From Costus lasius (Eukaryota; Streptophyta; Magnoliopsida; Zingiberales; Costaceae): a stretch of DNA of 64,000 nt. Below, one piece after another: positions 42,039 through 55,600 of this stretch (its first letter is position 1; each line of letters begins with the position of its first letter). The stretch covers positions 26,737,565 to 26,801,564 of the forward strand of contig CM050451.1 in the NCBI GenBank assembly GCA_027563935.2, given 5' to 3'. The notes below the pieces were generated by a model. That model was not told the origin of the DNA, searched no databases, and saw only the letters and a list, made by a program, of their open reading frames with translations. The position numbers were made by a program, and so were the translations under genes.

Positions 42039-42086
42039 CTTGGGCTGCCTCCCAAGAAGCGCCATTTTATGGTCTTTGGCTTGACC
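42039..42086 (-). other. Twin post-pol stem-loops of E4
   Basis: On the minus strand GGTC-AAGCCAAA-GACC (42086-42071), then ATGGCGCTT, and CTTGGG-AGGCAG-CCCAAG (42056-42039). The loop sequence of the first differs fully from E1-E3 while the stem is the same. Confidence 0.7.
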
Positions 42087-42985
42087 CTAGTGTCATGTCA
42101 AGGTGGAGCTGAGGGTCGGAAAGACGGATAATGCTCTGCTTCTCAAGTGGTTCATGAACAAAGTAGTGCTTTAAGCGCTGACCATTAACCATAAAAGTTC
42201 CAGATTCCCTATCATTGTTCTCTATTGCCCCAAAAGGATAGACCTTCTTGACGGTGAAAGGTCCAAACCATCGTGTCTTCAGCTTCCCTGGGAACAGTTT
42301 AAGCCTATAATTCAATAGGAGGACTTGGTCCCCCTCTGTAAACTCTTTCCTTAAGATTTTATGGTCATGCCATTTCTTTGCACGCTCCTTATAGATACGT
42401 GCATTCTGTAGGCGCTCAATCTCACTTCATCAAGCTCATCAAGCTGTAGTAGCTGCTTGTCACCAGCAGATTTCAAATCAAAGTTCAGCATCCGAATGGC
42501 CCAGAATGCCTTGCGCTCTAATTCAACCGGTAAGTGGCAAGACTTACCGTATATTAGCTAATACGGGGACATTCCAATAGGCATTTTGAATGTGGTACGG
42601 TACGCCCAAAGAGCATCATCTAATTTCGTGGACCAATCTGTTCGTGCTCGTGATACCGTCTTCTCTAAGATTTTCTTCAACTCACAGTTTGAGATCTCGA
42701 CTTGCCCACTGGTTTGCAGGTGGTACGGAGTGGCAACTTTGTGGGTGACTCTGTATTTCTTGAGAAGTGCTGCAAACCGCTGCTCGATAAAGTGGGAACT
42801 ACCGTCACTAATGACTACTCGCGGTACTCCAAATCAAGGGAATATTATCTTCTTAAACAACCACATGACAACTTGAGAGTCATTAGTAGGTGATATTGCT
42901 TCCACCCACTTTGATACATAGTCCACTACTACCAATATGTATTTATGCCCAAATGAGGAGGGGAATGGCCCCATGAAGTCAACTC
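42067..42985 (-). pseudogene. E4 integrase core and tail
   Basis: The tail ORF is 42067-42315 (NYRLKLFPGKLKTRWFGPF, GTFMVNGQRLKHYF). Upstream, in broken frames to 42985, lies the core: an [13 protein letters not shown] start, a [13 protein letters not shown] stretch, [14 protein letters not shown] and [16 protein letters not shown] stands near 42987, before the core. Frame breaks near 42420 and 42560. Confidence 0.8.
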
Positions 42986-42986
42986 C

Positions 42987-43870
42987 CTAGACGTCAAAAA
43001 TCTCAACTTTCAGAATATTGTTTAGGGGCATCTCGTCTCTCTGTAATATGTTCCCTGTACGCTGACAATGGTCACAAGTCAGCACAAATCTCCTGGCATC
43101 CCAAAATAATGTTGGCCAATAGAATCCGCTTTGGAAAATTTTAAAAGAGGTCTTAGAGGGGCTGCAATGCCCTCCATAAGTAGATCCATGGCAGTGAAAT
43201 AGGACGTCACGGTATTCATCCTCAGGTAAGAGCGTCGACAGCGCACCTTTTGAAAAGGAACGGTTCATCCCAATAATAGTGTTGGACATCAGAGAGAAAC
43301 TTCTTTTGCTGGTAAGTGAGTTCAAGAGGCATAATGTTGGCAGCCAAGAATTTACAAAATCTACATACCATAGTGGCTCAATGCTGGAGAGTGCCATGAG
43401 TTTCTTATCGGGGAAGAAATCATTAATATTCGATTCTTGATCCGGTTGGCTTTTCTGTTCGTGGGTAAGATGTGAGAGGTGATCCGCAATTGAATTTTCA
43501 GCCCCTTTCTGATCTCTAACTTCTATGTCAAAGTCTTGGAGAAGCAAAATCCATCTGATCAGCCGAGGCTTAGCATCTTTCTTTTTCATTAAATACCTAA
43601 TAGCTGCGTGGTCAGTAAAGACAATTACTTTAGAATCAACAACATAAGACCAAAATTTATCAAATGCAAAAACCACGGCCAAGAGTTCCTTTTCCGTTGT
43701 CGCGTAATTGATTTGTGCATCATCAAGTGTGCAGCTTGCGTAGTAGATTGTATGCAACTGTTTCTCTTTTCGTTGTCACAAAACCGCTCCCACAGCATAG
43801 TTACTCGCATCACACATGATCTCGAATGGGAGGGACCAATCCAGCGGTTGCATGATCAGTGCCAAAATTA
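42987..43870 (-). pseudogene. E4 RNase H and integrase zinc domain
   Basis: An open frame at 42987-43757. RNase H motifs come first ([54 protein letters not shown]), then [13 protein letters not shown]. Then the HHCC zinc finger [10 protein letters not shown] and CDHCQRTGN. The N-terminal RNase H end lies in another frame up to about 43870, where the codon after the first MCDASN-like motif is shifted. Confidence 0.85.
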
Positions 43871-44724
43871 GAGCTTCCTTTAACGTGGTAAAGGCTTACA
43901 AGCAATCCCTGTCAAAGACAGAGAGCACATCCTTAGTGAGAAGACATGTTAATGGCTAGATATTTTTGAAAAATCTTTTATAAAGCGCTAATAAAAACCG
44001 ACATGACCCAAAAAAACTCCGAATTGCTTTCACAGAGGTTGGAGGTGGTAGCTTCTCAATCACATCAATTTTCACCTTGTCTACTTCTATTCCTCTATTT
44101 GATACCAAGTGCCCGAGCACAATGCCCTCTTGTACCATAAAATGACACTTTTTCCAGTTCATCATAAGGTCAGCTTCTTAGCATCGCTTCAAGACATGAG
44201 ACAAATTAGCAAGGCAAACATCAAAAGAGCACCCATACACGAAAAAATCATCCATGAATTTACCCATGACATCTTCTACAAGATATGAAGATATTGCGAT
44301 TATACAACGTTGGAACGTGGCCGGGGCATTGCACAAGCCGAATGGCATTCACCGGTAAGCGAATGTGCCATAGGGGCAAGTGAACGTTGTTTTCTCTTGA
44401 TCCTTCAGGTGGATGGGAATTTGGAGGAACCCGGAATATCCATCTAAAAGACAAAAATGAGAATTGTTAGCTAGGCATTCCAACATTTGGTTAATAAAAG
44501 GCAATGGATAATGATCCTTGCGGGTGGCTTTGTTTAATTTGCAGAAATCGATACACATTTGCCAACCCGTTACCATCTGCGTCGGTATGAGTTCATCCTT
44601 ATCATTCCTGACCACCGTCGTGCCTCCTTTCTTTAACACAACATGTACCGAACTTACACATTCACTATCGGAGATGGGGTAAATTACCCCCACATCGAAA
44701 AGCTTCAGAATCTCCTTTTTTCAT
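43871..44724 (-). pseudogene. E4 reverse transcriptase
   Basis: RT motifs in minus order: ILKLFDVGVIYPISDS, LIPTQMVTGWQMCIDFCKLNKATRKDHYPLPFINQML, GFLQIPIHLKDQEKTTFTCPYGTFAYR, then MPFGLCNAPATFQR and the catalytic FMDDFFVYG near 44255. A thumb/connection part at 43956-44165 has [19 protein letters not shown]. Stops near 44346 and elsewhere break it. Confidence 0.85.
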
Positions 44725-45475
44725 CCTTATTATTCGGACACGATGGTGAGAGGGAGCCCATGAAGGCGAACGATTTCGGGGACGAAGAGGTGGGCAATGT
44801 GGGACGCATCGGCCGTTTGAGAGCAAGGCACGAAGTGTGCCATCTTAGAAAAGTGATACACGACAACGAAGATGGAGTCGTGGTGCGAGGCCGTGTGAGG
44901 CAGCCCAAGGACAAAGTCCATGCTAATGTTAAGCCAAGGGCTCTTGGGTACGGGGAGCGGGGGTGTACAAACCGGTGTTGGCGAGACGGGGCTTGGCATG
45001 TTGGCATGTGCCACAGTAGCGGACGACCCTGTCTACATCCTTACGAAGAGTGGGCCAGAAGAAGCGGTCTTCGGCCAAGTCAAGGGTCTTGTCACGCCCG
45101 TGGTGCCCAGTGGCACCGCCAGCGTGGAGCTCAACCAGGAGGTGCTCGCGGAGAGAAGATTGGGGAACGCACAACTGATTACCATACACAAGGTAGCCGT
45201 CGTGGAGACGATAAGGTAAGTCCAAGGGGTCATCGGCAAGGAGGCGAGAGAACACGAGCCCAAAGTCGGGGCAGTTCGCGTACTCGTCGCGGATATGGGC
45301 TAAGGTGGGGACTGACGTGGACAAGATGCACAGAAGGGAGCAAACACGGCTAAGGGCGTCGGCTATCATGTTTTCCTTCCCGGCCTTATGGGTAATGACG
45401 AAGGTGTACTGCTGGAGGAACTCAACCCACTTCGCATGGCGAGGTATGAGTTTCTTCTAGGCGTTAAGGAAGGAG
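44725..45475 (-). pseudogene. E5: chromovirus-type RNase H end and integrase fragment
   Basis: The minus frame 45369-44929 has the RNase H-integrase junction IADALSRV, a zinc domain ([16 protein letters not shown]) and [14 protein letters not shown]. Upstream codons to about 45475 read KWVEFLQQYTFVITHKAGKEN. After a frame change the core starts: [25 protein letters not shown] and [11 protein letters not shown]. It stops at LPLTIVSE, exactly where the second catalytic aspartate should follow, and joins E4. It belongs to the chromovirus branch (Tekay/Reina-like) rather than Athila. Confidence 0.82.
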
Positions 45476-46467
45476 AGATGATGACATGCAAATATATGAT
45501 ATATCGTGACTTATTTCTGTTATTATTTTAGAGTAAAATGCATGTTTTGTCTTATTTATCTGCTTAATTGCTACAAAAGTCCTCCTTTGCCGTCGCCGAC
45601 GCCCCTCTTCCCTCCCTTGCCAACGATTTCCCAATCGCCGGTTACAGATCACTCTTAAAGCCACTCACAGAACCTTACTAACACTCTCGTTGGCGTCGCC
45701 GGAAAACCCCAAGCGAAGCTTCCCTAAGCTTCTCACCTGGTAGTGGTTGATGTTCGCCGCTATTGCTCGATCACTCCCCTGGCTCCATCCTCGTCGCGTT
45801 GCGCAGCTTTAAAGGAGAAGCCGCCGCTCCTTCGTGCTGCCGCCAAGTTCCGCTACGACCACATCCTGTCCCCTAATTAGGGTGTCCGTGTCTGAGAATG
45901 TCGCTGCGTCTCTCGTCATCGACGACATCTTCTATGCCCGGATTACCGCGTCCGGTGATTTCGGTGAAGAGGATGAAGGCGCCGAAGCTGCTCCGTGTAC
46001 GTGTCCCAATTTCCGCAGGGACGAAAACTTCGCAGTCTCAAGATCGGGATCAAAATCCCCTTTTGATGTTGATCGGCCGAATTCCTTCTTTTGGTGTGGG
46101 CTTGGGTTTTGGCTTGGGCTGACCCACTTTTTTTGAGTGCGGCCTGATAGTCCATGGGCCTGACACTAAAGCTATGTTCGGTTGGATGGAATCTACCGTG
46201 GAAAGAAAGGAAAATGTAATGAATCTAGCCTAAAAGCCATCTAGATTAATTGTATTTTTCTTTCTTTCCACGGTGAATTTTATCAAAATAACTGAATGGC
46301 TAGTTAAGTACGCTGAAGTTGGGCCACGCCCAATTGTGGCCTATGGCCTAACATAAATATCTTAGGGCCTAGAACGTCACTGAACCTCCACTTTCGTATC
46401 GACTGTCGAGTTAATCGAGGACACGTCTTCGCGCTCGCTTGCCGTCTCTCTCCTGCGATCGGGCGAG
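45476..46467. other. Intergenic region upstream of the TTC5 gene
   Basis: About 1 kb. Between 45580 and 46140 the sequence is GC-rich with overlapping ORFs up to 100 codons in two plus frames, but no motif I recognise and no clear codon signal. It may be part of an old element or a dead gene. 46189-46280 is a foldback repeat. The last 180 bp before the ATG should hold the TTC5 promoter; a weak TATA-like CATAAATATC is at 46350. Confidence 0.4.
46189..46280. repeat. Foldback MITE-like repeat near TTC5 promoter
   Basis: Arms 46189-46228 and 46241-46280 are inverted repeats of 40 bp with about seven mismatches (core ACCGTGGAAAGAAAG), and a 12-bp loop. It lies 190-280 bp upstream of the start codon. 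Too short to code; target duplication not resolved. Confidence 0.65.
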
Positions 46468-46642
46468 ATGAGCGGCAGCGCAAGCGCAGCGGAGATGGCA
46501 GCGATCGGGAAGGTAACCGCGGCTGTAGATGAGTTGTACTTGCTCCGCGACACTTATTTTCCCCCAGACCCGGATGAGAAGGCGTCGAGGCTCCGGACCC
46601 TAGCAGACGCCGCGCTAGCCGTACTCGATTCTGTTCCCCCAG
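46468..46642 (+). CDS. TTC5: TTC5 exon 1
   Basis: Start codon in GGGCGAGATGAG; alternative in-frame ATG at 46489. GC-rich, codons 1-58 plus one base, ending CCCCCAG before GCGCGA. Only a cut here joins in frame to exon 2 to give SVPP-EQRKSP. Confidence 0.8.
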
Positions 46643-49600
46643 GCGCGAAGTTTTTTCTCTCTCTCTTGATTGATTCGGTGTCTTGGTTGAATTGAAGCCT
46701 GTCCGTGTTTCTGATGTTTTTGGTTCTTTTTGTCTAATGATTCAGAATGGAGCATGCATGACAAAGTTCTTATTGTTGCCTTACTAGTTAAATTCTTTGG
46801 TGTCATTGTCTGTTGATTCATTGTTTTCGACACGGATTTGACGTTTGCCTTGAGGAATGAGGATATTACATGCTACACTGCTTAGTGCATAGTTCTAATT
46901 TAGTAACTAGTAAGCAAGATCATTGGTGTCTCTTATTGGAATATTTAGGTTTTATTTTCGCAGTCCTGAAAATGGATGTTGTTTGCTGCATTTCTGGCTT
47001 ACCCCTGTGCGTTTTGCACGAGACTTGCATCTTATGCATGACTTAGTCATGCAACTCCTTTGCACGTGATGTATGGGCACTGTACCAAGTCCATCAAATT
47101 GTGTACACACTGTAAGTAATTTTTGCATTTATTGCTCATGAGATGGCAACTTGTTTTCAGACTAGCTCAATAAGTGGTTTCTCTAGTTTCGGGTGGGGAA
47201 AGTGGATAAAGCGGCATTGCCTGTGTGAAATCATCCTTGTAAGTCCCCATACCCCCCTAGGATTTTAGAGCTTACGTAACATATTGGTAGAATACCTAAG
47301 AGTTGAGGGCGTTAGTTAAACAATATCCTGATTTAGAGTTACAATAAAAGTAATTTTTCCTACTTTTTATTTTTGGGCAGCATACAATGGTTTTATGTAA
47401 TTAAACATATGGATATCTTTCAAGTTGATGACTCTCCATCCCCTGCTTATATCACTTTTGCATTACAAGACAACCCCTTGATTCTTCATAATCAAGATGC
47501 CTTGCAAGGTTACTTGGGAACTTTTTGAGTGACATGCAGATAGCTACTGCCCACTGGAGCACTACTAATATGAACTAGGCAACAAGAAACTAGTAACCCA
47601 GGTTCAACACCATAGCCATGGAACCAAGGATCCATCCTTTATGTTATGCTCAAAACCCATGACCAGAGTGTGTGACCATGATGTAACTTGTATGGGGCAT
47701 GATGGCGACCAACAAGCTTACTCTTTGGTCTTGTTGGTGCCAAGGAGGATGTTTGGCAAGCTAACCAGCGTTTGAATATAAATGCTCCCTTAGAGAAGAG
47801 AAAGGGAAGCAAGGGACTATTCACCCATTCTATTACTAAGCCTTTTACTTCTATATCTCTAACGCTCCCCTAATCCTGACTTAAGCTTTGGAGAAAAAAG
47901 TGCCAAGAGATTTCTCAGAAGGGACATCCATCTTTATCACGGTGTGCTAGTTGAGTCTAAGTTCAAACATCTTGGTCCAAGGAACTAATCCCCATTAGTT
48001 CCATGGCCTTTAGTTGGAGGAGCGTAGAATTGTGATTCCACAGCTCATTGAGAATTATATCAATAATAACTAGCTTAAGCATAAGAGGAAATTCATAGAA
48101 GAATCTCAAAAGGTTCTGCACATTGCTAAATTATTGATTAATTTACAATTCCTCAATATTTAGTGTGACGTGTATGCTCCAATGGTTATTGTGGGCAACA
48201 TGGAACAACATCACACTTATGCATTTGAGGGAAGAGCAATTAATTGGTTAGATGTTGGGTTAAAAGTGAGGCAATGGTTGAGTAATTGATCTGAAATAGA
48301 TGGTTAGGTTACAAAATTAAAGATTATGCCAGGCCAAAACTCATCAGTCTATGTTGTGGTCTCAATCAATTGTTTTAATGAATCTTTTAAATGATACTCA
48401 TTCTCTTTCTTTATATAATTGTCTACTTTAGGTAAACCCATTCACTGTGTTGAGAGAGAAACAATAGTTTGCTTCATATGGTCATGCTATCCAAGTAGTG
48501 TTTGAGCTAAATTGGAGAAAATTACTACAATTTTGAATGATTTGTTTTAGATGGGACAGGTACAAGTGAACTTAATGGAGGCAATATGAAGCTTGTTAAG
48601 GACTTCATGTGTAGCAATGAAATGCCCTTATCCAACTTGGTGCTAATGGATATAGATGATTTCAGCACATCTTTGTTTGAACTTAGAAGGAAACAAACAC
48701 TCAACATGAAGCTAAAATGAAGAAATATTTGGGGAAGTGGAAGAGACTTTCTCATTCATTACACACATGCATCCGGAGGAACCAAATTTTGGTGTCACTC
48801 TGGGTATCAACAATTAGAGTGTGCAAGCATATTATGGATGAAAGTTGTTTAGTATAACTCTTATACATGCTCCTATATGTCTTGAATGGGACTTGTACAT
48901 GCCTTACACATACTTTCTATAGCTTGTGCACTTGTCATGTGCAAGTTGTGCAAGCACCATGATGGTCTAACGTGGGCACTATGGATGAGAATAAAACACA
49001 AACTTGACCCAGCCCAACCTGAATTTGAAGGGGAAAACTCAATTTGACTATGTCGGGGGTTCAGATTGGAGTAAAACTCAGACTGCTATAAGTCGGGCCA
49101 GGGTTGAGTATGAGACTTTTGAAACTTGCTACGAACCCAAACTCACCCTATGTAAGAAAATTACTAAACTACCCTTTGTTTAAATCTAACCCTAAAAAAC
49201 CTTAGCTGCTAACTCTTGCTAGCCACATAGAGTTTGCAACTTCTACCTTGCTGCCACATATAGTTTGCTGCCATTGTTGTGTGATGCTGCTGTTGTGTGT
49301 GGCATTAGCTATTGTTGTTGTCGTTGCTAGCACTGCACTTGTTGTCACTTGTACTGTTCGTATCAACCCGATGTGTTGTTCGTGTTTGCTCACTGCTACT
49401 ATCTTTTGCTACCACTATCTGCCACTACTGCTCGAGCCACCCATTGCCCAATGCGTGTAAGGTCGGGTTTCCTTGTAGGTACTTGATGCCTAGGCAAGGT
49501 TGGGTTTTCTCAAATCAGATGGGGTCGGGGTTGGCCAAACTTGCTCGGACCCTAATTTGTTGCCATTCATAGCCCTTAGCATTGTATTTATTACTCATGG

Positions 49601-52600
49601 GACATGAACATGCTGCCACCTAGCCTAACTTGTGGATTCTCTTGTCCCAAGTGGGAGAAATAGACAAAATGGTACATTGCAGGAAGATATTCTGCAAAAT
49701 CATCCATATGAGCCTCAAGAATTCTTAGGCATCTCCAATCCCTATAAACCATTGGGATAATGCATGAGAGTTATGAGGTAATTTAAATTAGATATTAGTT
49801 TAACCTGAGTTTAAAGCTAGACTTTTCCCACTTTTTACTTTTTGAGTCACTTGCAATTATTCCTTTTTATGTAACTGTATATATTTTTGTGGAATATAAT
49901 TTTGCTTTTCATTGAGCTTGGATGCTAGTTGATCATCTCATATTTCAAGTTGTTCAAGTGGTATACCAACAACATCAAATGTTGTGCATGTGTGAATGAG
50001 GTTGATTACCTCTAAATGGCGAAGAGGATTGTGCACCATGGAATTTTCTAATGGGAAAAGTTAAATATGTGTCAATAAGTTCATCCATTCATATGTATAT
50101 ATAAAAGATTTTAATTGTGCAACATGCATATTCTCTATGCACAGGATAAGGCTCAGGATTGATTGACTTGCTATCTTATGGCTTATGCAAAAGTCTAGTA
50201 AGCTTTGGAATACCAGCATTCTTTCTGGGTATCTTGATGACAAGAGCGATGTCCAAGCTAACCTTATAATATTTTAACATTCTTTTGTAGACTAATGGTC
50301 TTTTCCCTTCAACAGTCATTCCAAACTTTGGCTAAGCATCATACCAGGTTGTAAGTGCTGATCATGCCGGTTTGACCTTTTATGGATCGGTACACAAAAT
50401 AAGGTCATATACTAATTTTAGCAAATACTGGTACATTGATACTGATTAGCATTTATACCTTGCAATTTATTATATCTTTTCTTTCCTCCAATAGGAAAAA
50501 GCCAGGGGTTCTTTTACAGGGATTAGCTTTATTCTTGCGGTATTTTTAAGGTTCTAAGCTTATCCAACCATCAGGCTTAATAATTTGTTTACACTTGTAC
50601 CTTTGCCTATATTTTTTTCACTTATGATTGGTTTTTGGATTTTCTTCAAGAGGTTTATATTGTTTTGGTTTGAATTTGTTCAGTTGATGAAGTAATTGCT
50701 CTGTTGTTGCTTCAATGTACTATTCATTTGAATAGTTTGCCTCCTTAAAATTATACAGAACAGAGGAAATCACCATTGCAGCGTGCAAATTATGAATATT
50801 TGAGGGGAAAAATACTAGACGTTTTTTCTGACTATAGAAAAGAAGCAGAAGATCATTTGTCAAAAGCTGTATGTATATTCTAATCTGCTTGCTAATATAT
50901 AGTATTTTAAGGGAAGCGTGTATTTAAATTATTCTTGTGTTTTTCAGGTTAAGTTGAATCCATCCCTTTCAGATGCTTGGTTATGCTTGGGTAATTGCAT
51001 TTGGAAGAAAGGAGATCTGCTGTCAGCAAAAAACTGCTTTTCTTTAGCATTAAGCAAGGTGTTCATGTTTACATAGAATAATCCGGTGTTGAAAATTTTA
51101 TTGCTTGTGCAATTTATGGACAGCTTATTCTTCCAGTATACTGTTGCTTAGGACAATGTTCTTCCAGTATACCATTGCTTAGGACAATGTTCTCTTATGC
51201 AGGGTCCTAATAAGAAAATTCTTTGTCAACTATCAATGCTTGAGAGAAGCATGGCCCAAGGTAAGAAAACCATACTATGAGTATCTTGTTTTTTTGCAAT
51301 TCATTATTCTGAATAGTGTTCAGTGACATGAGAAATAAATTCAGACACGAGTTTCTCTTCTTCATGACAAGTTTAACATTAGGTGAATAATAACATATTT
51401 TGAAATATATTTTCAACAGATTTTCTATCGATGTTTGTGTTTCAAGGGTAAGGAACTAGTTTTGGGAGATGGGACTGCAAGAATATTCATAAACTTGAAC
51501 TTTCACTGAATTGTCTAGTTCATTTAAGATACCCAATATATTCGATGTATTAGATTTATTATATATTACAATAAGTTATTTTCACATGTTTAATCCCAAA
51601 TTAGTTATTTTTTTATATATTTGTATTCTCTTTTTTGGTATGGGATAAACTATAAAAACCATCTCTTTTCCAACTTATATTAGGATGCCTTCTCTAAACC
51701 CTATTTGCCATCTGCTCACTCGGCTCTATCCAAACCTTAGACACACCTTCTCTCAACACTCTAAGCTACATCACCCTACTAGTATTAGGAACTTGCTAAA
51801 GGTGGCAAACCATAACTAACTCTTTTTTTAATCTGTATTTTATCTCTCTTTCCTAAAAGAAATTATAGCTTCATCACTCTCATTCTCTCATCTCCGAATC
51901 CTTGCTCTTCTTCACTTTAGTAGGACTTGCTACCTTCTTATTCTTTTCTCCATTATAACCATGCAATCAATGTTGTCAAAAATGCATTCCGGGTCATAGG
52001 ATCGGATTATAACCATGCAGGTCTTAGGATCTTCCGATTGTACGATCCAAATTAGGCAAACCGTTCTGGAACGAATATAAGATCTGAAATATGGTACAAT
52101 CTTACGATCTCACGATCCGGATCTTAAGATCGGGTAGGATCTTATGATCCCACAATCTTACTCGATCATAAGTTAATAGTTAAAATAAGTTCATATTATA
52201 CTAAAAATCAATAATCTATTATGTCAAAAACTTTTAATTGATGTAATATAATTTTTCGTCTTTAATTGTCGTTATTTGCTTTTTCTTTGACCAACATTCA
52301 TCAACTTAAGCTCGTTATCATCATCTATAACTATATTTGTCTACTGCAATTATTTATTAGAATAAATTTTGTAATATTTGTCATTGTCATTTTTATTGTT
52401 ATTACAATATATATCTATATCTTCATCATTTTTCATGTTTTATTTGTTATCTCCATTTCATTGCCGGTCTTTTTTGTTTCTAGTTTTATTGTACACATTT
52501 ATTATATCCATCTTCTATTAATTTATCTCCATCATCATCACCTCACAAATATTCAATTTCATTGTTTTACACTATGCAATTAATACATTTGAATAATAGT

Positions 52601-55600
52601 GTGTATATATATATAATAATACTAGATATATATATTTATTTTTTTTTTATTATGTATTACTTATTAGAATATTTTTCATACTCTTAAGTCTAATTAGATA
52701 AATATATTATATATTTTAAAAATTTATATATTTTAAGTGATTTGGTAGGATCTTATGATCTTACGATCTGATTCTACATTCCGATCCTATAAAGCCTTTA
52801 TCGTTCCTAGGTAGGATCTCGATCCTGACAACCTTGCATGCAACTAACTTTTATTGCCCTTTACCCTATAGGTCACCTGTAGCTGCTCTCAACCCTATAG
52901 TTTACCCTCTTGTAGGAAAGTGTAGCCACACCTTCATTTCGTTGGCCTTCCTATAGCCTCTCCTTTATAGGAGCTTTCCTACTCAAATTTGCTTGCAACC
53001 CTTCTTCCTGTTCTCTCTAATTACATGCATACAATAGAACCTACCCAGCATGTAACACCAACCTAATATACCTAGAGAATGAGACAAAGACAACGAAACA
53101 ACAAAATCTGGTTGATATATGCTTGATTTGAATGACATAAATAATCACATTTTAATTAGAAATTGAAGATTTTAGTGGGATTATGTGATGGATCAATGAT
53201 ATATCTCACATTAGGGCACAATTGTGCACAATTTCAATTGGTCTTGATTGTTTCTTGGGTTTCAATAGCATAATGACATTAGTAGGATTATAGCCTAGAT
53301 ACTTCCATTCCCCCACTCCATTTCTTTCATCTTCCCTTTCAACTTATCCTTGTTTCTCTTGCAAATGTTTTGGTGTACTAATCAAAAGTTATCCTCATTT
53401 GCAATCCTTATGCATGAACAAATAATGCTTCTATATGTAGATTGGTGACGCTTAGCATGTGGGTGAACATGTGACACGTAGGGTGTGTTTCCTTGGATAG
53501 AAAGATGGGAGGAAAGAAAAGAAAATACATTTTTCCTCCGCATCCTTGATGGGAAAAAGAGTAAGGAAGTTTTCGGGTTCCACCTGTCCCAGAAATGGAA
53601 GTAAAACTAATCACACTGCCCTGTTATCAAGGGTCAATTGTTGTTTGGGTGTCATCGATCGTGATCCAAAGTGTTGGAGTCTTGTATTAGGTCTATATCA
53701 GTGTCTAAGTGTAATGTTTTAGAGTCGATGATAAGGTGTTTGATAAAATGTCTTAGTGATATTAACTCTTGCAGGGTATATGGGAACCAATGTGTTTCTA
53801 ATTGTGTAAATCCTAGGGTACTTCGGGTTAAAATATGTAAAGTCAACCTAGGGGAAGTCTTCTACTCATATATGATACTTAGTAGTGTTTAGTTATTACT
53901 CGAATGGTCAAGGTGTTGGGTTAAATAAAATCTTAGGACAACTCCCAAGTATAAAACTAAAACTTCCCTCCTTTGTGAGCCTAGGTCCTGGTCTACTCTT
54001 GTATTTGTTTCCATATTTGAATAAATTTGCTGTGGGTCTGCAGCATCCTTTTTAACTGCTTGCCTTTTTATGCATCATAGGCTCTTTACAAATAGGTTAA
54101 CTAGCATCCAACGTTGCAAAAGGTGAGTATACTGTACAAAAAGTGTACTATTGAGAAGAAACAACGATTGGTGGATGAATCCATGGACAACATCGCTGAT
54201 TGACACTCACAACTTGGATAGAAGGGCTTGAGGGCATAAATAGCTGTGCTTATGAAGGCTATTCAAGTGAGCGTAAGTGCTGCTTGTCCCCACCACAATC
54301 CACCCATGAAAATCTCATAACCTTGGTGGTATAATGGCACCATGAATGCCAAGGACTCGGAGAATTTTCTATTTAATATGGAGCAATATTTCTTGGTCAC
54401 CCAAATAGACATTGAAGACATCAAGGTGACTACATTAGCATGGTACCGAACAAGTGATGCAAAGCTTTGGTGGCACACTTGGGTTCAAAATGGCTCAACT
54501 TTGAGTGATAGGAGGATCTAAAAAGAGAATTGAAGATCCAATTTCTACTTGAGAATGTTAGCTACATGGCTTGACGAAAATTATATAATCTCCAACACGT
54601 GGACTCGATCAAAGAACACGTGAAACAATTCAGCTCAATATCCAAGACATGTCCGAGTCTATAAATTCTTTTTCTTTTTCGAGGGATTAAAACTATAGGT
54701 GCACCAAGAGATATTGGTAGAATGTACAAGACTTAGCATTTGGCCAAGCCGCAATAGAGAGATTCATTGATTTTCCAGCACTAGAGAGAATTCAGAACCG
54801 GAGACCTTCTCAACCTTCACAAAGTTATCGGAGGGCAAGGAACTAGTCGGTGAGAATTAGTGAATCCAACAACGAAGTCCTAATCATGGTGGGCTATATA
54901 GAAACTTCACTCAAAGGAAAATCAGTGACTGTTTTCTACATGGAGGAAAACATTGGGTGAAGGATTGCCTCAAAGACAAGCCCTTCACCCTATGGTGGTG
55001 GAGAAATTTTTCACTGATTGAAAAAAAAGAAGTGGAAAAATGCAAAGCCATGCTTTTAGTCAATTAGATGATTCATCAAAGGATAAACAACCAAAACATC
55101 CTAAGATGGGTGCGATGTGACTACTCAATATGATCAAGGCTCAAGTGGGGGAGTTTAGATCAAAGAGCAAACATTCAACATATCTCAATGAGCTGATGTA
55201 TGTTGAGGTCAGACTCCATGGGCATCGAGTCAAGGCGATGGTTGATTCTGGAGGAAGCCACGACTTCATTTCTAAGGACGAAGCCACTAAGTTAAATCTT
55301 AGCCTAGAGAAGAGTTCAAGTCAAGTCAAGGCAGCAAATTTAGAGGCAAAACGAGTATTTTTTGTAGCCATGAACATCCCAATAAAAGTTAGTGACTGGA
55401 GTGGAAAGACCACATTTATGGTGGTGCCCTTAGATGAATTTGAAGTCATCTTGGGGATGGAGTTCTTGTGATCGGCGCGCGGTCAGTTCCGATGCCATTC
55501 TTGGACACCCTTTGCTTGATTAGGGATATGAATCCTTACATGGTCCTAATGGTGTATCAAACACCTAAAGATAGGCTAAAGTTGCTCTCGATTATATAAT

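Larger units (their letters stand above)
41927..44724 (-). mobile_element. E4: Athila-like pol fragment
   Basis: A minus-strand fragment holding RT (44724 to about 44250), RNase H, integrase, and the post-pol stem-loops. It runs into the E3 LTR at 41926 and into chromovirus integrase at 44724. It is a different subfamily from E1-E3: the post-pol spacer and integrase tail differ, but the order is the same. Gag, protease and LTRs are absent. Confidence 0.85.

Noticed and set aside
44643..45353. 236-codon plus-strand ORF
   Set aside because: It is the antisense of the E4/E5 pol remnant, whose minus-strand frame has clear integrase motifs. The plus product is low-complexity and matches nothing I recognise.
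45834..46136. GC-rich ORFs upstream of TTC5 as a possible gene
   Set aside because: Two frames overlap, there is no domain, an in-frame stop follows a plausible start, and no splice pattern gives a longer product. Left as unassigned intergenic DNA.
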